Assembly (NCBI RefSeq): GCF_040954645.1
Contig: NC_092809.1
Coordinates: 68,275,141-68,339,140, forward strand
Origin: Diabrotica undecimpunctata
Lineage: Eukaryota; Arthropoda; Insecta; Coleoptera; Chrysomelidae
Length of the DNA stretch: 64,000 bases
Reading direction: 5' to 3'
Shown here: piece by piece, positions 28,316 to 39,749 of the stretch
How the letters are laid out: each line of letters opens with the position of its first letter
How positions within the stretch are numbered: the stretch's first letter is position 1
Notes under the pieces: model-generated
What the model was told of the DNA's origin: nothing
Seen by the model: the letters and a program-made list of their open reading frames with translations, nothing else
Databases searched by the model: none
Position numbers and translations under genes: made by a program

Positions 28316-28740
28316 TGCTTTGTTCCGACATCCGTCCTAACATGTCAATATTGTCATTTTTATCAGTTGTTATCAACAGGTCGTCGAAGACACCTTGTCT
28401 CAGGACCATGTAACCGATGTAGAGCCATACGTTGCCATGTTACCAATTCCAACGGTAACTTAAATATCCTAATTTATAATAACATATAATGTAACATATC
28501 TATAAATTAATAACATTTAAAGGGTTTTCACCCATATATTTTAGTGGCTCATAGCATGTATACTTTGTAAGTATTAACCACATTTTGCATAACCTTACTC
28601 AACATTTTAAATTTTACGTTCTTTTTAAGTAAAGTGGTTATATACTTTCAGGTTACACTGATGATGGAATTTTCCTTCCGAAAACGTTCTGTAATGTATT
28701 TGTGATATAGCCCGTTTGGGTATTTTATTATATACCTTTT
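28316..28740. repeat. Right arm of the large inverted repeat, with hammerhead-like tip
   Basis: Reverse complement of the left arm minus its insertion. The outer part (28652-28695) folds like a hammerhead: GTTACA / TGTAAT stem I, CTGATGA, GGAA/TTCC stem II with one extra U, GAAA, AACGTT stem III, C at 28689. About 28665-28745 is also related in inverse orientation to 34785-34860. Confidence 0.8.
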
Positions 28741-29147
28741 ACTAAAGATTTGAAATAAATTTTTTTGTTATACGTATATGTATGTGTCTATGTCATGTTA
28801 AATCAACAAAATTATTTAATAACATAGCTGCAAACTCTATGTCATATTCTCAATTAATTTGTAGGTGTCAATGTGATGTCGTTGGTTGTGTATGGAAAAC
28901 AAGAAAAATATAAATTTGATGGATTTCGTAGGAACTGGCAATTCTGTTTGTTTGTTTGAAATACTAAAAGATCATTGGTTAAAAATAGAACGGAAACGAA
29001 GATTTTGTATGTTTGACGGATGTTTTGAAGGTGAAAGAAGAGGACCGTTTGCTGTCCGTGAAATTAAGAGCACCTTATCCTGACAAGATAATTGAGTGCT
29101 GGTTGTTTTATACGGTAAAAAATAATTTATGCAAAGTAAAAGTACTT
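28741..29147. other. Intergenic sequence
   Basis: A 65-codon open frame at 28886-29083 has no recognised domain; I see no reason to call it a gene. Confidence 0.45.
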
Positions 29148-29151
29148 TTAA

Positions 29152-31460
29152 CCCTTTCAATATTTTTGTACATTACCGTGTACATTGAATTGTATTGCCT
29201 TATATGAAATTCAGAATTATTTACCTCCTAATCTACATTTATACATTAGACGCTTTTAGGTTGATATAAATGCGATAAAGTTTGACAATAGACGTTAGGC
29301 AACATTTTAAACGTGAGTGGCGTATTGTGCAAACAGGAGCATTTTAGGTTATGTCATATATTTTACGTTTTCTTGTAAATCTATTAAAGTTAGAAGTTTT
29401 ATGATTTGCTATTGGTAAGTACATGTTTTAGCGTTGGAGTTCCATAATAATTTATAATGTTTTATATACCAGAAAGTCCACAGATGTAGTTTGAATTAGT
29501 ATGTACATTAGCATGAACAAACGCAGTTTGTGGACAATATATTAGACCATGTTTTTGCAAAAGTTATAAATTTTATTTCCATTTTGTGTAAGTAGTGTGG
29601 GTATGGTGAAGACGAGAGGCAATAAATTGTTGAGGGAGGGGCACCCCTAAAAATTGACTAAATTTAGTTTTTAAAAGTTTTATTTTTTTTTAGTTTTATA
29701 TGGATATTTAATTTTGTTTGTAATTCATACATTTGCTTGTGTTTTTTAGATAATAACAAACGCAAGAAAAAATTCAAAAAGAAAGCTAACCCAAGAAGAA
29801 CTTCTTTATTATCTTGAGAACGATGATGTTTCAGATATTGAGTTCCTGTCAGATGATGATGTTGGTTGGCAGGCAGACGAAATATCTAGAGAACAAAGAA
29901 ATAATGACATTCTAGATGTAACTATAGATAAAAATAATGGAAATTAAAATCAGCCTGAAACCAGCAACGTTGAAGATGTAGATTTGTCAGATGAAGAAGA
30001 GAGGTTGGAGCTAATTGCAAATGGTGAAAATATGGGGAAAAATGACAAAGATGAGTTGAAAAGGAACCAAACAAATTTTGAGAAAGAACATGGTCTTACT
30101 GACAAATCAAAAATAAATTGGATACAAGGGGTACATGTACAATACGAAACAAGAAATAATCATTAGCATTAAACCGTTCCGACTACCCCTGTTGTAGATT
30201 TGCCACCACCAGTTGAATTTTTTACCAAATATATTCCTAATGATATACTACAACAAATGGCTGATATAAGAAATTTATATGTTACACAAAAAAATATTGC
30301 TAGATTTCCACCGACAAACTTGGATGAAATCAAGACTTTTATTGGGGTCCATATTCTTATGGGAAACTTACAGTTTCCTAGGGTCTGCATGTATTGGCAC
30401 CGTAGTATGGAAATACCATTGGTAAAAGATTCCCTTAGTCTGTCTAGACTCTACAAGTTGCGACAGATAATACATTTGGTCGATATTTTGAGTCGCAATG
30501 AAGACAACAGAGATAGGTAGGTATGTAGATAACAAATTTTGGTAAATTTTCATTTTCATTTTGTTTCGACGGAAAAATTGCATTTTATTTATATTAATTT
30601 GTTACAGATTGTGGAAAGTCAGATGTCTGTACGAGTCAGTAAGAAAAATATGCCAGCAGCTACCACTAGAAACTAACTTTTATGTCGATGCGCAAATAGT
30701 ACCATTCAAGGGACAAATAAATATACAAAAATTAATGAAAAACAAACCTAACAAATGGTGTATCCAAATCTACATCTTGGCTGGCCATAGTGGACTGATA
30801 TATGATTTCTTGATTTATCCAGGTTCAACAACGCCCATTAATCCCATTTACGTGAAATATGGATCGGCAGCTGCTGTAGTTATTCAACTTGGTGAAAGAA
30901 TATCTGAGAAAAACCACGGCCTATTTTTTGACAATCTCTTTATTACCTATAATCTCGACTCCAAGTCTATATACTGTATAGGAACCATAAGAGCTAACCG
31001 GTTTGCCAATCCAAAGTAACCCAGCGTTAAAGAAATGAAAAAAAATAAGCGTGGTTTTGCTGCTACCTCAATTAGCAAGGACGGTATTTTCATCACAAAA
31101 TGGTATGATAACAAGGCAGAACTAACAGCATCGAACTTCATTGGAATTGGAGAGTCGAATGAATGTAAAAGATGGGACAAAACAAGAAAAGAATATGTGC
31201 AGATTCCCAGGCCTGAAGCTATAAGACGATACAACAGTAACATGGGTGCGTCCACAAGTTGGACTTCTTACTAAGTCTATACCGATCCTATGTCAGATCA
31301 AAGAAATTGACTGTGAGAATGATCACGCATGCCATTGATTTACCCCTGGTAAATTCATGGCTTGAGTTATATATATCTATATATATATATCAACATCTGT
31401 TCTTATTACGAATATTTAAAGAATGGCGTCAACGAAGTGAATTGTATTTAAATCCATAAT
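29152..31460 (+). mobile_element. piggyBac-like element, right end missing
   Basis: The left tip CCCTTTCAATATTTTTGTAC follows a TTAA at 29148-29151. A decayed transposase gene follows. No matching right tip is seen before the next piggyBac begins at 31647, so the 3' end was lost. The left TIR differs beyond CCCTTTC from the neighbour's, so this is another lineage. Confidence 0.65.
29745..31365 (+). pseudogene. piggyBac transposase with a probable intron, broken
   Basis: An acidic N-terminal region (YLENDDVSDIEFLSDDD) is followed by the piggyBac core from FFTKYIPNDILQQMADIRN. Exon 1 ends at 30516 in ...NRD(R) and a 91-nt intron, GTAGGTATG...TTACAG (30517-30607), separates it from LWKVRCLYES. 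Catalytic Asp 1 is in FYVDAQIVPFKGQ and Asp 2 in FFDNLFITY. The third Asp is lost: the NMGGVD-type motif reads NMG then shifts frame, with the Asp codon changed to His (near 31245). After the shift, LDFLLSLYRSYVRSKKLTVR continues to about 31365. Stops at 29945-29947, 30163-30165 and 31017-31019 also disable it. It would cut and paste at TTAA. Confidence 0.85.
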
Positions 31461-31646
31461 TCAACCGAATTCTGATTATTTTCTTCCTTTGATTTTCTTC
31501 TCGCGTAATTTAAAAATAAATTTTTAAGCTAGAGAAATTACCAAATTATAGAACGAAAACCACTTTAGAAACATCAAAGTCGACAGATATATTATTCATG
31601 CTGAGTACCTTACAGTTGTTATCAGTTGCAAATAAACTACTTTTAA

Positions 31647-34626
31647 ACCCTTTCGTAACGGGAAACTTATATATCCGCGAAATCATAACGAGTCCGATAC
31701 CCGGAAGACGTATAAGTCCGCAGGGATAGAGGATGCACTTCGACACTGAAAACGTATTAATCAGCGCATGGATAACTTGACTGTGATCATTCACGTAACA
31801 GAGCACCAGCAAAATATCAATAGTGGAGATTGCAAGCATCGATTCTTACTAGCTCCGATACGGGTCGATCCTTGTTAATTTTGCGTCAGTGAAGTCATAA
31901 CTTCGTAGGCATACGCAATGTATTTGCACGTTTTTTCACAATATGTTTCCTAAAAAGGGTTTATCTGAAGAAAAATTATTAGAACTTGCTTTTAACAGTG
32001 ATTTAGACAAAAACTTTGATGCTGAATCAGAGAAGAGCTACGGGTGGGAAAATATTTGCGAACCGACGTGAGGTGATAGTGAAAAAAATCATGACAGTTT
32101 AGAAAGTGACACCGAACTAGTTGTTACTGATATTCCACAACCCAAAAGACGAAAAACAAAACAAAAATCGGATTCTTTCGAGTGGCGAGAAAAAAATATT
32201 GCTCCTACAATACATAATTTTTCAAACGATGCCTCTGGATATTGTATTAAAGCATTGTTGGACGCTTCATCTGTCCTACAAGTGTTTGAAGCCTTTTTTA
32301 CACAAGAGATAATCGAAAAAGTCGTTGAACAAACCAATATATTCGGTAATAATGCCAATTCGGCAATTCCTGGCCCTTCTCACATGAAAAACTGACAAAA
32401 CACTGATATTGATGAGATGTATGTTTTTATTGCCGTATCTTTGCTCATGCCACAACTAAAAAAGCAGAGACTGCGTGATTATTGGACCAAAGATGCTTTA
32501 CTAGAAACACCAACATTTCAATAGTGTATTCCTCGAGATAGATATTTTCAGCTATTGAGAAATATCCACTTTTCGGATAATAATAACTGTAACTTAAATG
32601 ACCGTCTTGTGAAAATTAGAAGCATAAGTGACTATTTTAGGAATATTTTCAAGAAAAACTTCTATTCATTTGAAAATATTTCCATAGATTCAAACGACAT
32701 ATATCGTTTCGCCAATATCTGCGATGCTAAGACATCGTTTTGGAATTAAGTTTTTTGTTGTCGTTGATTGTGAAACCGGTTATATTATATTAGATTTAAT
32801 AATATATACCGGAGCGGATACAGATATAACTCAGTATTCTGAGAATCTTGGTATATCAGAAAACATCGCTATGACACTGACCGAGCCATATTGGAATAAT
32901 AGCCAGAAAATTTACACGGACAACTTCTACAGCTGTCCATTACTGACTGAAGCTTTATTCGAAAAAAAGACTAATTATTGTGGAACTGTAAAGCAGAATC
33001 GAAAACATGTCAAAATTTAAAAATATTCTGGAAAAAGGTTCTATACAATACTTTTCTACTGACAAATCTTTGGCATTCAAATGGAAAGATAAAAGAGACG
33101 TTGTAATGTTGACAACCATGCATGAAGCTAATATATCTAAAACCAAAAATAGCAGAAACCAAGAAGTTCAAAAACCTGTATGTATTATCGCGTACAATAT
33201 GAATATGGGTGGAGTCGACAGAACAGACATGCTCCTAAGTTCTACTGAATCCGTAAGGAAAAACGTGAAATGGTACAAAAAGGTCTTTTTTCATATACTT
33301 GACCTGGCTGTACTAAATTCACATGCTATTTACAAAGTCAAAACTGGGAAAAACATTCCTCTATTGGATTTCCAGAGGGATTTGGTGAAACAAATTTTAC
33401 AAAAATATAAACAAAGCACTCCTCGACTGTTACGAAGTAACAGACCGAATGCTGGTGATCATCCATTACGGTTGGTAGAAAAACATTTTCCTACGTTGTA
33501 TCCGTTACAAGAAAACAAGCGACCTTTATCAAAAAGATGTGTCGTTTGTGCCAAACGCAAAATTAGAAAAGACACGACGTACTTGTGTCAAATGTGTAAT
33601 GTGATTTTGTGTGTAGTAAGTTGTTTTGAACGATATCATACAATTTTAAAATTTTGAGTTCTGTATTGTTGAATTTGTTTCAAAATTAGAATTAATGTTT
33701 TTTTTTGTGTTCATTTTTTTGGTTATTTTGTTTCTTTCTTAATTTTTAATTCAAATAAAAAAATCGGTTGCCTGTAAAGTCAGTTTTACGGGCGAAGATT
33801 TTACGTGACAACGTCTTTTTCTCGGTAGAATATTTATTGATATGAATATTATTAAATTGCACAATAGTTGTTTTCAGTTGAAACGCGCTGTTTCTTCTCA
33901 ATCGACTGAATTACGATTGATTGCAGAGTGATTTAAACTATTAATTTACTTAACACTATCAACATTTGTCAATAGTATGACATAACCTATAAACTCAGTT
34001 TCTCAACTTTTGTGTCAATCTAACAATTAATCAATAAATCATAGTTTACGATAATGAAATATTAGTGTACAATTATTTACCTTTATTGTTGTAAATAACG
34101 AATCTAAGCACTCCACATTTTCACTACAGACACAGCTGACGATACTTTAACCACACGTGTGAACTTGTATTATGACGCTTTCTCGGTTTTCCAACGCCAA
34201 GAACGCTCGAGAAAGACAGAGACACAAGCACGCACCGATTCAACGCGCCTAATTCTCTAGTCCTGCGCGCGCAGCGGACCGATCATGTTTGAGTGGGAGA
34301 GAGACGCAAGGCATTCGCCGGTCCGGCGGACCTCTCTCTCGTTCGGTGACTCATCGTAACAGACGTGAGCGGGCGTTACACTTTTTCATGAGTGACTCCG
34401 AGCCACAACCTAATTTAAGACGTTGTCACGTCAAAATTATTGTTTTAGTAACTAACTTGTTTCTTTTTCTAATAACGCCAATACGAACAGAAAAATAAAT
34501 AAAAATGAATATATGTAATTACCACCATAATTACTGATTGTGATCGGGAAGCGGATTAATCAGCAACTGTTAACTTTGCCCGTACTGGGAAACTACTACG
34601 TTTCACCTGATGCCGGCTCGAAAGGG
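31647..34626 (+). mobile_element. piggyBac-like element, ~3 kb, both ends present
   Basis: TTAA at 31643-31646 and 34627-34630. The left tip is (A)CCCTTTCGTAACGGG and the right tip inverse CCCTTTCGAGCCGGC, short TIRs with related CCGATACCCGG-type subterminal blocks. The left tip has one extra A next to TTAA. The transposase gene lies at 31943-33657. The 3' non-coding kilobase includes an unusually GC/CpG-rich block (about 34160-34390), which may be promoter-like or captured DNA. Confidence 0.75.
31943..33657 (+). pseudogene. piggyBac transposase (PGBD-like), broken
   Basis: Starts ATGTTTCCTAAAAAGGG (MFPKKGLSEEKLLELAFNSD). The core follows: DIDEMYVFIAVSLLMPQLKK, DYWTKDALLETPTF, then RYFQLLRNIHFSDN. 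The Asp 1 region is degraded (FENISID then unrelated text). Asp 2 is intact in KIYTDNFYSCPLL and Asp 3 in NMNMGGVDRTDMLLSS. A C-terminal cysteine-rich domain, CVVCAKRKIRKDTTYLCQMC, ends at 33657. Stops at 32068-32070, 32392-32394, 32522-32524, 32747-32749 and 33018-33020, plus frameshifts, split it. Its TTAA-flanked ends could still be used by an active relative. Confidence 0.87.
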
Positions 34627-34630
34627 TTAA

Positions 34631-35066
34631 CAATGATTTTTACTTAAATATTTATTAGTAACTCTTTTCCTCCTATATCTTTTCTGGTATTTATTATACG
34701 CAGACAAGTTCAGAAAACGTGATAAACATTTTGTTTCTAAATAATACTTTTAAAATAAAAATGTTTATTGAAAAATCCTTTATAAAAGGTATTTTTATTT
34801 AAAAGAAATCTTTCGGGCTCAACTACAGAACGTTTTCGGAATAAATATTCCATCTGCAGTGCTTCTACTAGATACACATGTTTTAAGCCACTAACTTATA
34901 CTAATAATTTTGTAGAATATTACAATTTTAGGAAGATCCACCTCATAGCAACATAAACTTCCAACAATGGTTACTGGTCTGGAGACGTAGTCCCTAAACG
35001 GAACTTAGGTAGCAACTGAGGTCAGTTATGTGCATTAAGGTTTTGCTCAATCTCCGGTACACGTGT
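34631..35066. other. Intergenic sequence with a degraded hammerhead-like copy
   Basis: 34785-34860 is the inverse relative of 28665-28745 (ACAGAACGTTTTCGGAAT and GGAAT/ATTCC hairpin), but its core reads CTGCAGA and should be inactive. No gene. Confidence 0.5.
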
Positions 35067-35370
35067 TTATTTCGGCAATTGAGTAACTTCGTTTACCCAC
35101 AAGGCGTTCTGGGTATTTTGTTTCGGCCAATATCCGAATAAAATGCTCACTCCGCGACGTGGGTAATTCACGTTGTCCACATCGCGAAGTGAGTAGAAAT
35201 TTCGGACATTGTCCAAATTCGGAGTTTGAATGTAACACATACCCTGGAAACTATATGGCATCTTCGAGGCTTTTCGTATGTTGCAACCAATTGTCCGCAG
35301 TATAGCAATTTGAACAGATTCCCTATCATCAATACAAGGAATTCTCAGATCATCGTCTGGTGACTTTATT
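35067..35370 (-). CDS. Unrecognised open segment, possible exon
   Basis: About 100 codons open on the minus strand, SPDDDLRIPCIDDRESVQIA onward to FGYWPKQNTQNALWVNEVTQ and LPK, stop at 35067. Composition is more protein-like than neighbouring chance frames (few runs, balanced charge, several Cys). The upstream limit may be an acceptor-like site near 35366. A LINE inserted at 35393 just upstream would have separated it from anything further 5'. I do not recognise the family; it could be a host exon, a transposon exon or chance. Confidence 0.25.
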
Positions 35371-35392
35371 ACATGACATATATAATAAACAT

Positions 35393-36960
35393 AACAGAAA
35401 GTAGGCACGAATTTATGGAAAGACCTGACCATATCTCAATGACAGAAAACTCAGAGGTGCATAAGATAAACAAAGAAGAACTGAAAAAAGAATTGAAACA
35501 AATGAAAAATGGAAAAGCACCCGGGCCTGGAGACATTCCCATCGAGTTGGTGAAACATGGACCGGATGCTCTTTTGGAAAGCATAGTGAATATTTTTAAT
35601 AAATGCTTAATTGAAGGCCAAACGATTCCAGACGATTGGAATTTGGCCCACATTAGCCCCATTTATAAAAAGGGAGACAGAAAGAATGCGAAAATTATAG
35701 AGGCATTAGCGTAACTAGCTCGCTGGGAAGGTTATATGGTCGTATATTGAAAAGAAGAATAGAAGAGGAGTATAAAGAAATTGAAGAACAAAGCGGCTTC
35801 AGAGCAGGAAGATCGTGCGTGGACAACACATTTACCCTTCAACAAGTAATTGAAAAACGAACAGCTCGAAACCTCCCTACGCATCTGGTATTTATAGATC
35901 TGGAGAAGGCTTATGATACAGTTCCTTTAAAACTCTTATTTAGTGTCTTGACGAAAACGGACCTTAGTAAAACATATCTAAAAGCAATACTGAACATCTA
36001 TAAATGTCCTCAAAGCACTGTAAAAACAGGAAATACTTTCTCAAGGGTATTTACAGTAACGAAAGGCTTGAGACAAGGATGTTGTCTTTCCCCCACCCTA
36101 TTCAAAATATATATCCAAGAAGCACTGCACCAGTGGAGACAAAAATGTGCGGGAATGGGGTTGAAGCCTAACAACCATTATCTGACAACGCTGTTCTTTG
36201 CAGATGATTAAGTACTAATTGCAAGCTGTGAAGAAGATGCAGATTATATGCTTAGAAAGCTCAAAGATGAATACGAAAAATGGGGGATGAGTATGAATAT
36301 GTCTAAAACAGAATATATGCGAATAGGCAATGAAGACGAAGACCCGGATTTGGAAATTAGACAAATGAAAAGGTGCTACGAATACAAATATTTGGGAAGT
36401 ATTATCTGCAGTAAAGGAACAACGGAACGAGATATAGACTATAGAGTGCAACAAGGCAGGAAGAGTGTTCAAATTCTGAATTCGATACTTTGGTCCAACA
36501 AAGCTACTATGAGAACTAAAATGACTATCTACAAAGTAATTGTAGAGCCCATTCTTACATATGGAGCAGAATGTTGGCAAATGACAGTAAAAGGAAAGAA
36601 AAAAGTTGACACGGTTGAAATGGACTACCTAAGAAGAGCTTGCCGTATATCAAGAGTAGAACGTATACCTAATTCTGAAATTAGAAGAAAAACAGATAGA
36701 GTACATACAACTTCTGAAAGAATAGAAACTAGACAGTTAATATGGTATGGACACGTACAGAGGATGGACGACAACAGATGGCCAAAAAGAGCTATGGAAT
36801 ACAATCCAAGTAATAGAAGGAAACGAGGAAGACCAGCCAAGTCTTGGATACAAGGTGTTATGGAAACCATGAAAGATAGAGCCATTGATGAAGACACCTG
36901 GAGAGATAGAAAAAGATGGCGATCGAAATGCGGGAAGCGGCAGAAGCTGTAGGATCCCCG

Positions 36961-37029
<69 letters not shown>
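35393..37029 (+). mobile_element. 5'-truncated RTE-like LINE with (TA)n tail and 15-bp TSD
   Basis: Bounded by ATATATAATAAACAT at 35378-35392 and 37030-37044. The reading starts inside the RT region and has no endonuclease. It ends GGATCCCCGCTTATATATA, running into a (TA)n tail of about 70 bp, the element's own 3' tail type. Coding content is described separately. Confidence 0.85.
35400..36952 (+). pseudogene. LINE reverse transcriptase and C-terminal domain, broken
   Basis: RT fingers: LKQMKNGKAPGPGDIPIEL, PDDWNLAHISPIYKKGDRKN. After a stop at 35712-35714 and a frameshift, EEQSGFRAGRSCVDNTF and LVFIDLEKAYDTVPLK (first catalytic Asp), then GLRQGCCLSPTLF. The active-site LFFADD ends at a TAA (36209-36211). 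The same frame resumes with WGMSMNMSKTEYM, YKYLGSIICSKG, PILTYGAECWQ, LIWYGHVQRM and RKRGRPAKSWIQG. Domain order and lack of RNase H fit RTE-like LINEs. The TAA right after FADD is a likely CAA change. It would copy RNA into DNA at a nicked target. Confidence 0.88.

Positions 37030-37036
<7 letters not shown>
36962..37036. repeat. (TA)n tail of the LINE
   Basis: Continuous TA dinucleotides joining the LINE's GGATCCCCGCT end to the duplicated target. Confidence 0.92.
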
Positions 37037-37039
<3 letters not shown>

Positions 37040-37254
37040 AACATTTGTAGGACTTGTGTTAAATGAGGGTGCAGATGTAGCCGTAAAGGAAGCTTATATT
37101 TTGAATATACCTATATAAAATGTACAGCTGCATAATTATATTAAACAAGTGTTTAAATAACGTATATATGACATATAACAAATAGGAACACTTAATGAAT
37201 AACTCATTGGAACACACCTGCGAGTTACTTACATTACAGACAAAGCACACATTT

Positions 37255-37661
37255 AGTTGGTACATTACGCGCCAACAGAAAACACAATCCAAAAGCTGTC
37301 ATAAATGAAGCTCAAACGAGGAGAAATTAAATATTTACAGAGCAACACAAAAGTTATCGTCAGCAAGTGGAAAGACAAGAGAGACGTTCTCTTTCTAACT
37401 ACTAAGAATCCTCCTTCAATGATTGGAGTAGAAACTAAACGGGGACCTGTTACTAAGCCATCGACTGTTGTCGAATACAATGCAGCAAAAGCCTTTATTG
37501 ATATTTCGGACCAAAAATCAGCATACAGTTCTCCCATTCGTAGAAGTATCAAGTGGTACCGGAAAGTCGCTATCAAACTTTTGACTAATACGGTAGTTGT
37601 CAATGCGCATGTGCTTTACAAATATGTTACGGGTAAAACAATATCTATTACCGTTGATTGA
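37255..37661 (+). pseudogene. piggyBac transposase C-terminal fragment
   Basis: LRANRKHNPKAVINEA (one frame, near 37270-37315) shifts into MKLKRGEIKYLQSNTKVIVS, KWKDKRDVLFLTTK, KPSTVVEYNAAKAFIDISDQ (third Asp equivalent) and SIKWYRKVAIKLLTNTVVVN. It covers only the region around the third catalytic Asp and stops at 37661. No TTAA ends were seen. The motif wording (AFIDISDQ) differs from the other three piggyBac genes here, so it is a fourth lineage. Confidence 0.82.
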
Positions 37662-37741
37662 ATAACCCAAATTTGATTGACCCAATATGATTTGGATTAT
37701 TCAATCAACGCTATTACTTCTTTCCGAGAAGTAATAGCGTT
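37653..37741. repeat. Two abutting hairpins
   Basis: First hairpin: GTTGATTGAATAAC... at 37653-37671 pairs with 37691-37709 (18 of 19). Second: AACGCTATTACTTCT at 37707-37721 pairs perfectly with 37727-37741 over a 5-nt loop. The two share AAC at 37707-37709. They sit at the broken end of the piggyBac fragment. Confidence 0.85.
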
Positions 37742-39745
37742 GTAGCACTTACATGATCTATAACTAGTTACACCTTCCTTAGAGCTACTACCATTTATAC
37801 CCAAAATACACAAAGAAATGTTGAATGAAACCAAGAAATATGTAAGTCTATTTAAATTTTTAAGAGACATTCAAATGCTTTAAAATTTTTGAAGTGTAAT
37901 GCTATTATATAACAGTAAATTTGTGAAAATTAATTAATATGTATTATGTCAAATGTAAAAATGTACTTGTAATATATTAATATTGTAATATACTGTCATC
38001 TTGTCAATTATCTCGTCATCGAGACACGTTAATTCGCATAAAAAACACTTTGATAGTGATTGACACTAAAGAGAATTGTAAAATAACATTTTATCCTAAC
38101 TCTAGAAGCAGTTATTTGCTTAGTTTTAGCAGAGTTAACGTAACTAAAAAGTTGGCACAAATATTTACCATTCTCTAACGGCATAGTCTTTGAGTGTTCT
38201 TTAAATAAGTCAATTTGTGGCTAACAAAATAAAAGCCCCTCGCACTATTTCCATGCATGACGGAACAAGGGTAAGCTGCGAACGCCACCATTGTTGAACA
38301 GAAAGAAGAACGAATTGCCTATATATGTGCTTTTAAACTAATCAAATATATTGAATGCTCCCAATTCCAGCAGTAAAATCCGTCTTAGTCATGGTTTAAG
38401 CTGGAAAACCAACCATGAGAAACGTTTTATCGAAAGTTTTTAATTGTTTTTTCTTTCTTTGTGCGGTTTCGGAGACAAAACAAGCTTTAAAAGAAGCTTT
38501 TTATACGTTTCTCCATTAAAAGCAAAAAATACGTTAAGATAAATTTTTTGTAAAAGCATTTTAAAGTAACGAAAATTATTAAGTTGCCGTCTGATCTTAA
38601 AAACGCTCATTGAAATATATAATGTCGTAGAAAAATACCTAAATAATAACCTTGAAATCATCTTCAAAAATAAAATGAAAATATTTTGTTGTTTAAAAAT
38701 TTATCCCAAAAACTATACACGCTTGCCTGTAATAAAATTAACCAATATACCAGAGGCTAGCAAGGATACCAGACTTTAGTGAGTATCAGCTTAGAAGACC
38801 TTATAACATATTGACGATCATAATCTATCTGGATTAATCTATCTTAGATAAACTACATATCCGGAAAATATATTCGGTGGATTGTACCGATTGTACTATT
38901 CATGTTATAACATTAGGAAAAAAATTCCTTAGTAAAAGTGGCCAAGAGAAATTGCTGGAAATAACTTTCAAGTTTCTGGGTTAACCGCTAGGGGGCGTAA
39001 CCTGTGAAGAAAACTTTAAATCCCAGTTTTTTTGGGGAATATGCCCAATTATACCAAGTGTTAAATAAGTAAACTAGAAAGAGGCCCAAATTCTGCACAA
39101 AGTTGTTCAAGTACTTTTTTTTATTTTTTCAAATAAAGGGTGGGGGAGAGTGGGAAAGTAATTGTGGATAAATACCTATAACTTTGGTTTGGATAAACCG
39201 ATTTTAACGAAATTAGTGTCATTAGAAAGAGTGTGGATAAATTAATTTACATCTACTATAAAATATTTGCATTTAGTTTTAATTGTTATAGATAGAGGGT
39301 ACTTTCGAATAGAAAAAACTAAAATTTGTTTTTCTTCCAAGTGTTTAACGGAAACACCTATTCATTGTAAATAATAATGGAACTCGATTAAAAGTATAGT
39401 ATTGACTCGCCTTGTATTATAAATTAAATTTAAAAATAAGTCAGTAGGTACTTTCAATTTTTTTTATAGCAGAAGAATCTTAATGTTGATAACTATTTTG
39501 ACCATTGTTATTTCCTATGATTAAAAATGGTTTTTTCGAAACTAAGTAAATAGGCTACGACAATGAATTTGACGAGGAGTTCATATTGTTTATTTATTGA
39601 CAGCAGTCAAAACATTAAGAAGTGTTATAATACAATTTGAATTGAAGATTGCACTTTTTTCAATAGATATTAATATTGGTAATATTAGTAATTATTTATT
39701 AGTACTAATAATTCGTGATGAGTATATCAAATGCAGAATTGTATG
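37742..39745. other. Two kilobases without a supported gene
   Basis: AT-rich. The minus-strand frame 38440-38667 has no domain. 39120-39300 has the look of a dispersed non-coding repeat but no ends were found. Confidence 0.45.
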
Positions 39746-39749
39746 ATAT

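Noticed and set aside
28886..29083. 65-codon plus-strand frame
   Set aside because: No recognisable domain or splice context; could be an exon but nothing supports it.
38440..38667. 75-codon minus-strand frame
   Set aside because: No domain, no neighbours supporting a gene, AT-biased composition.
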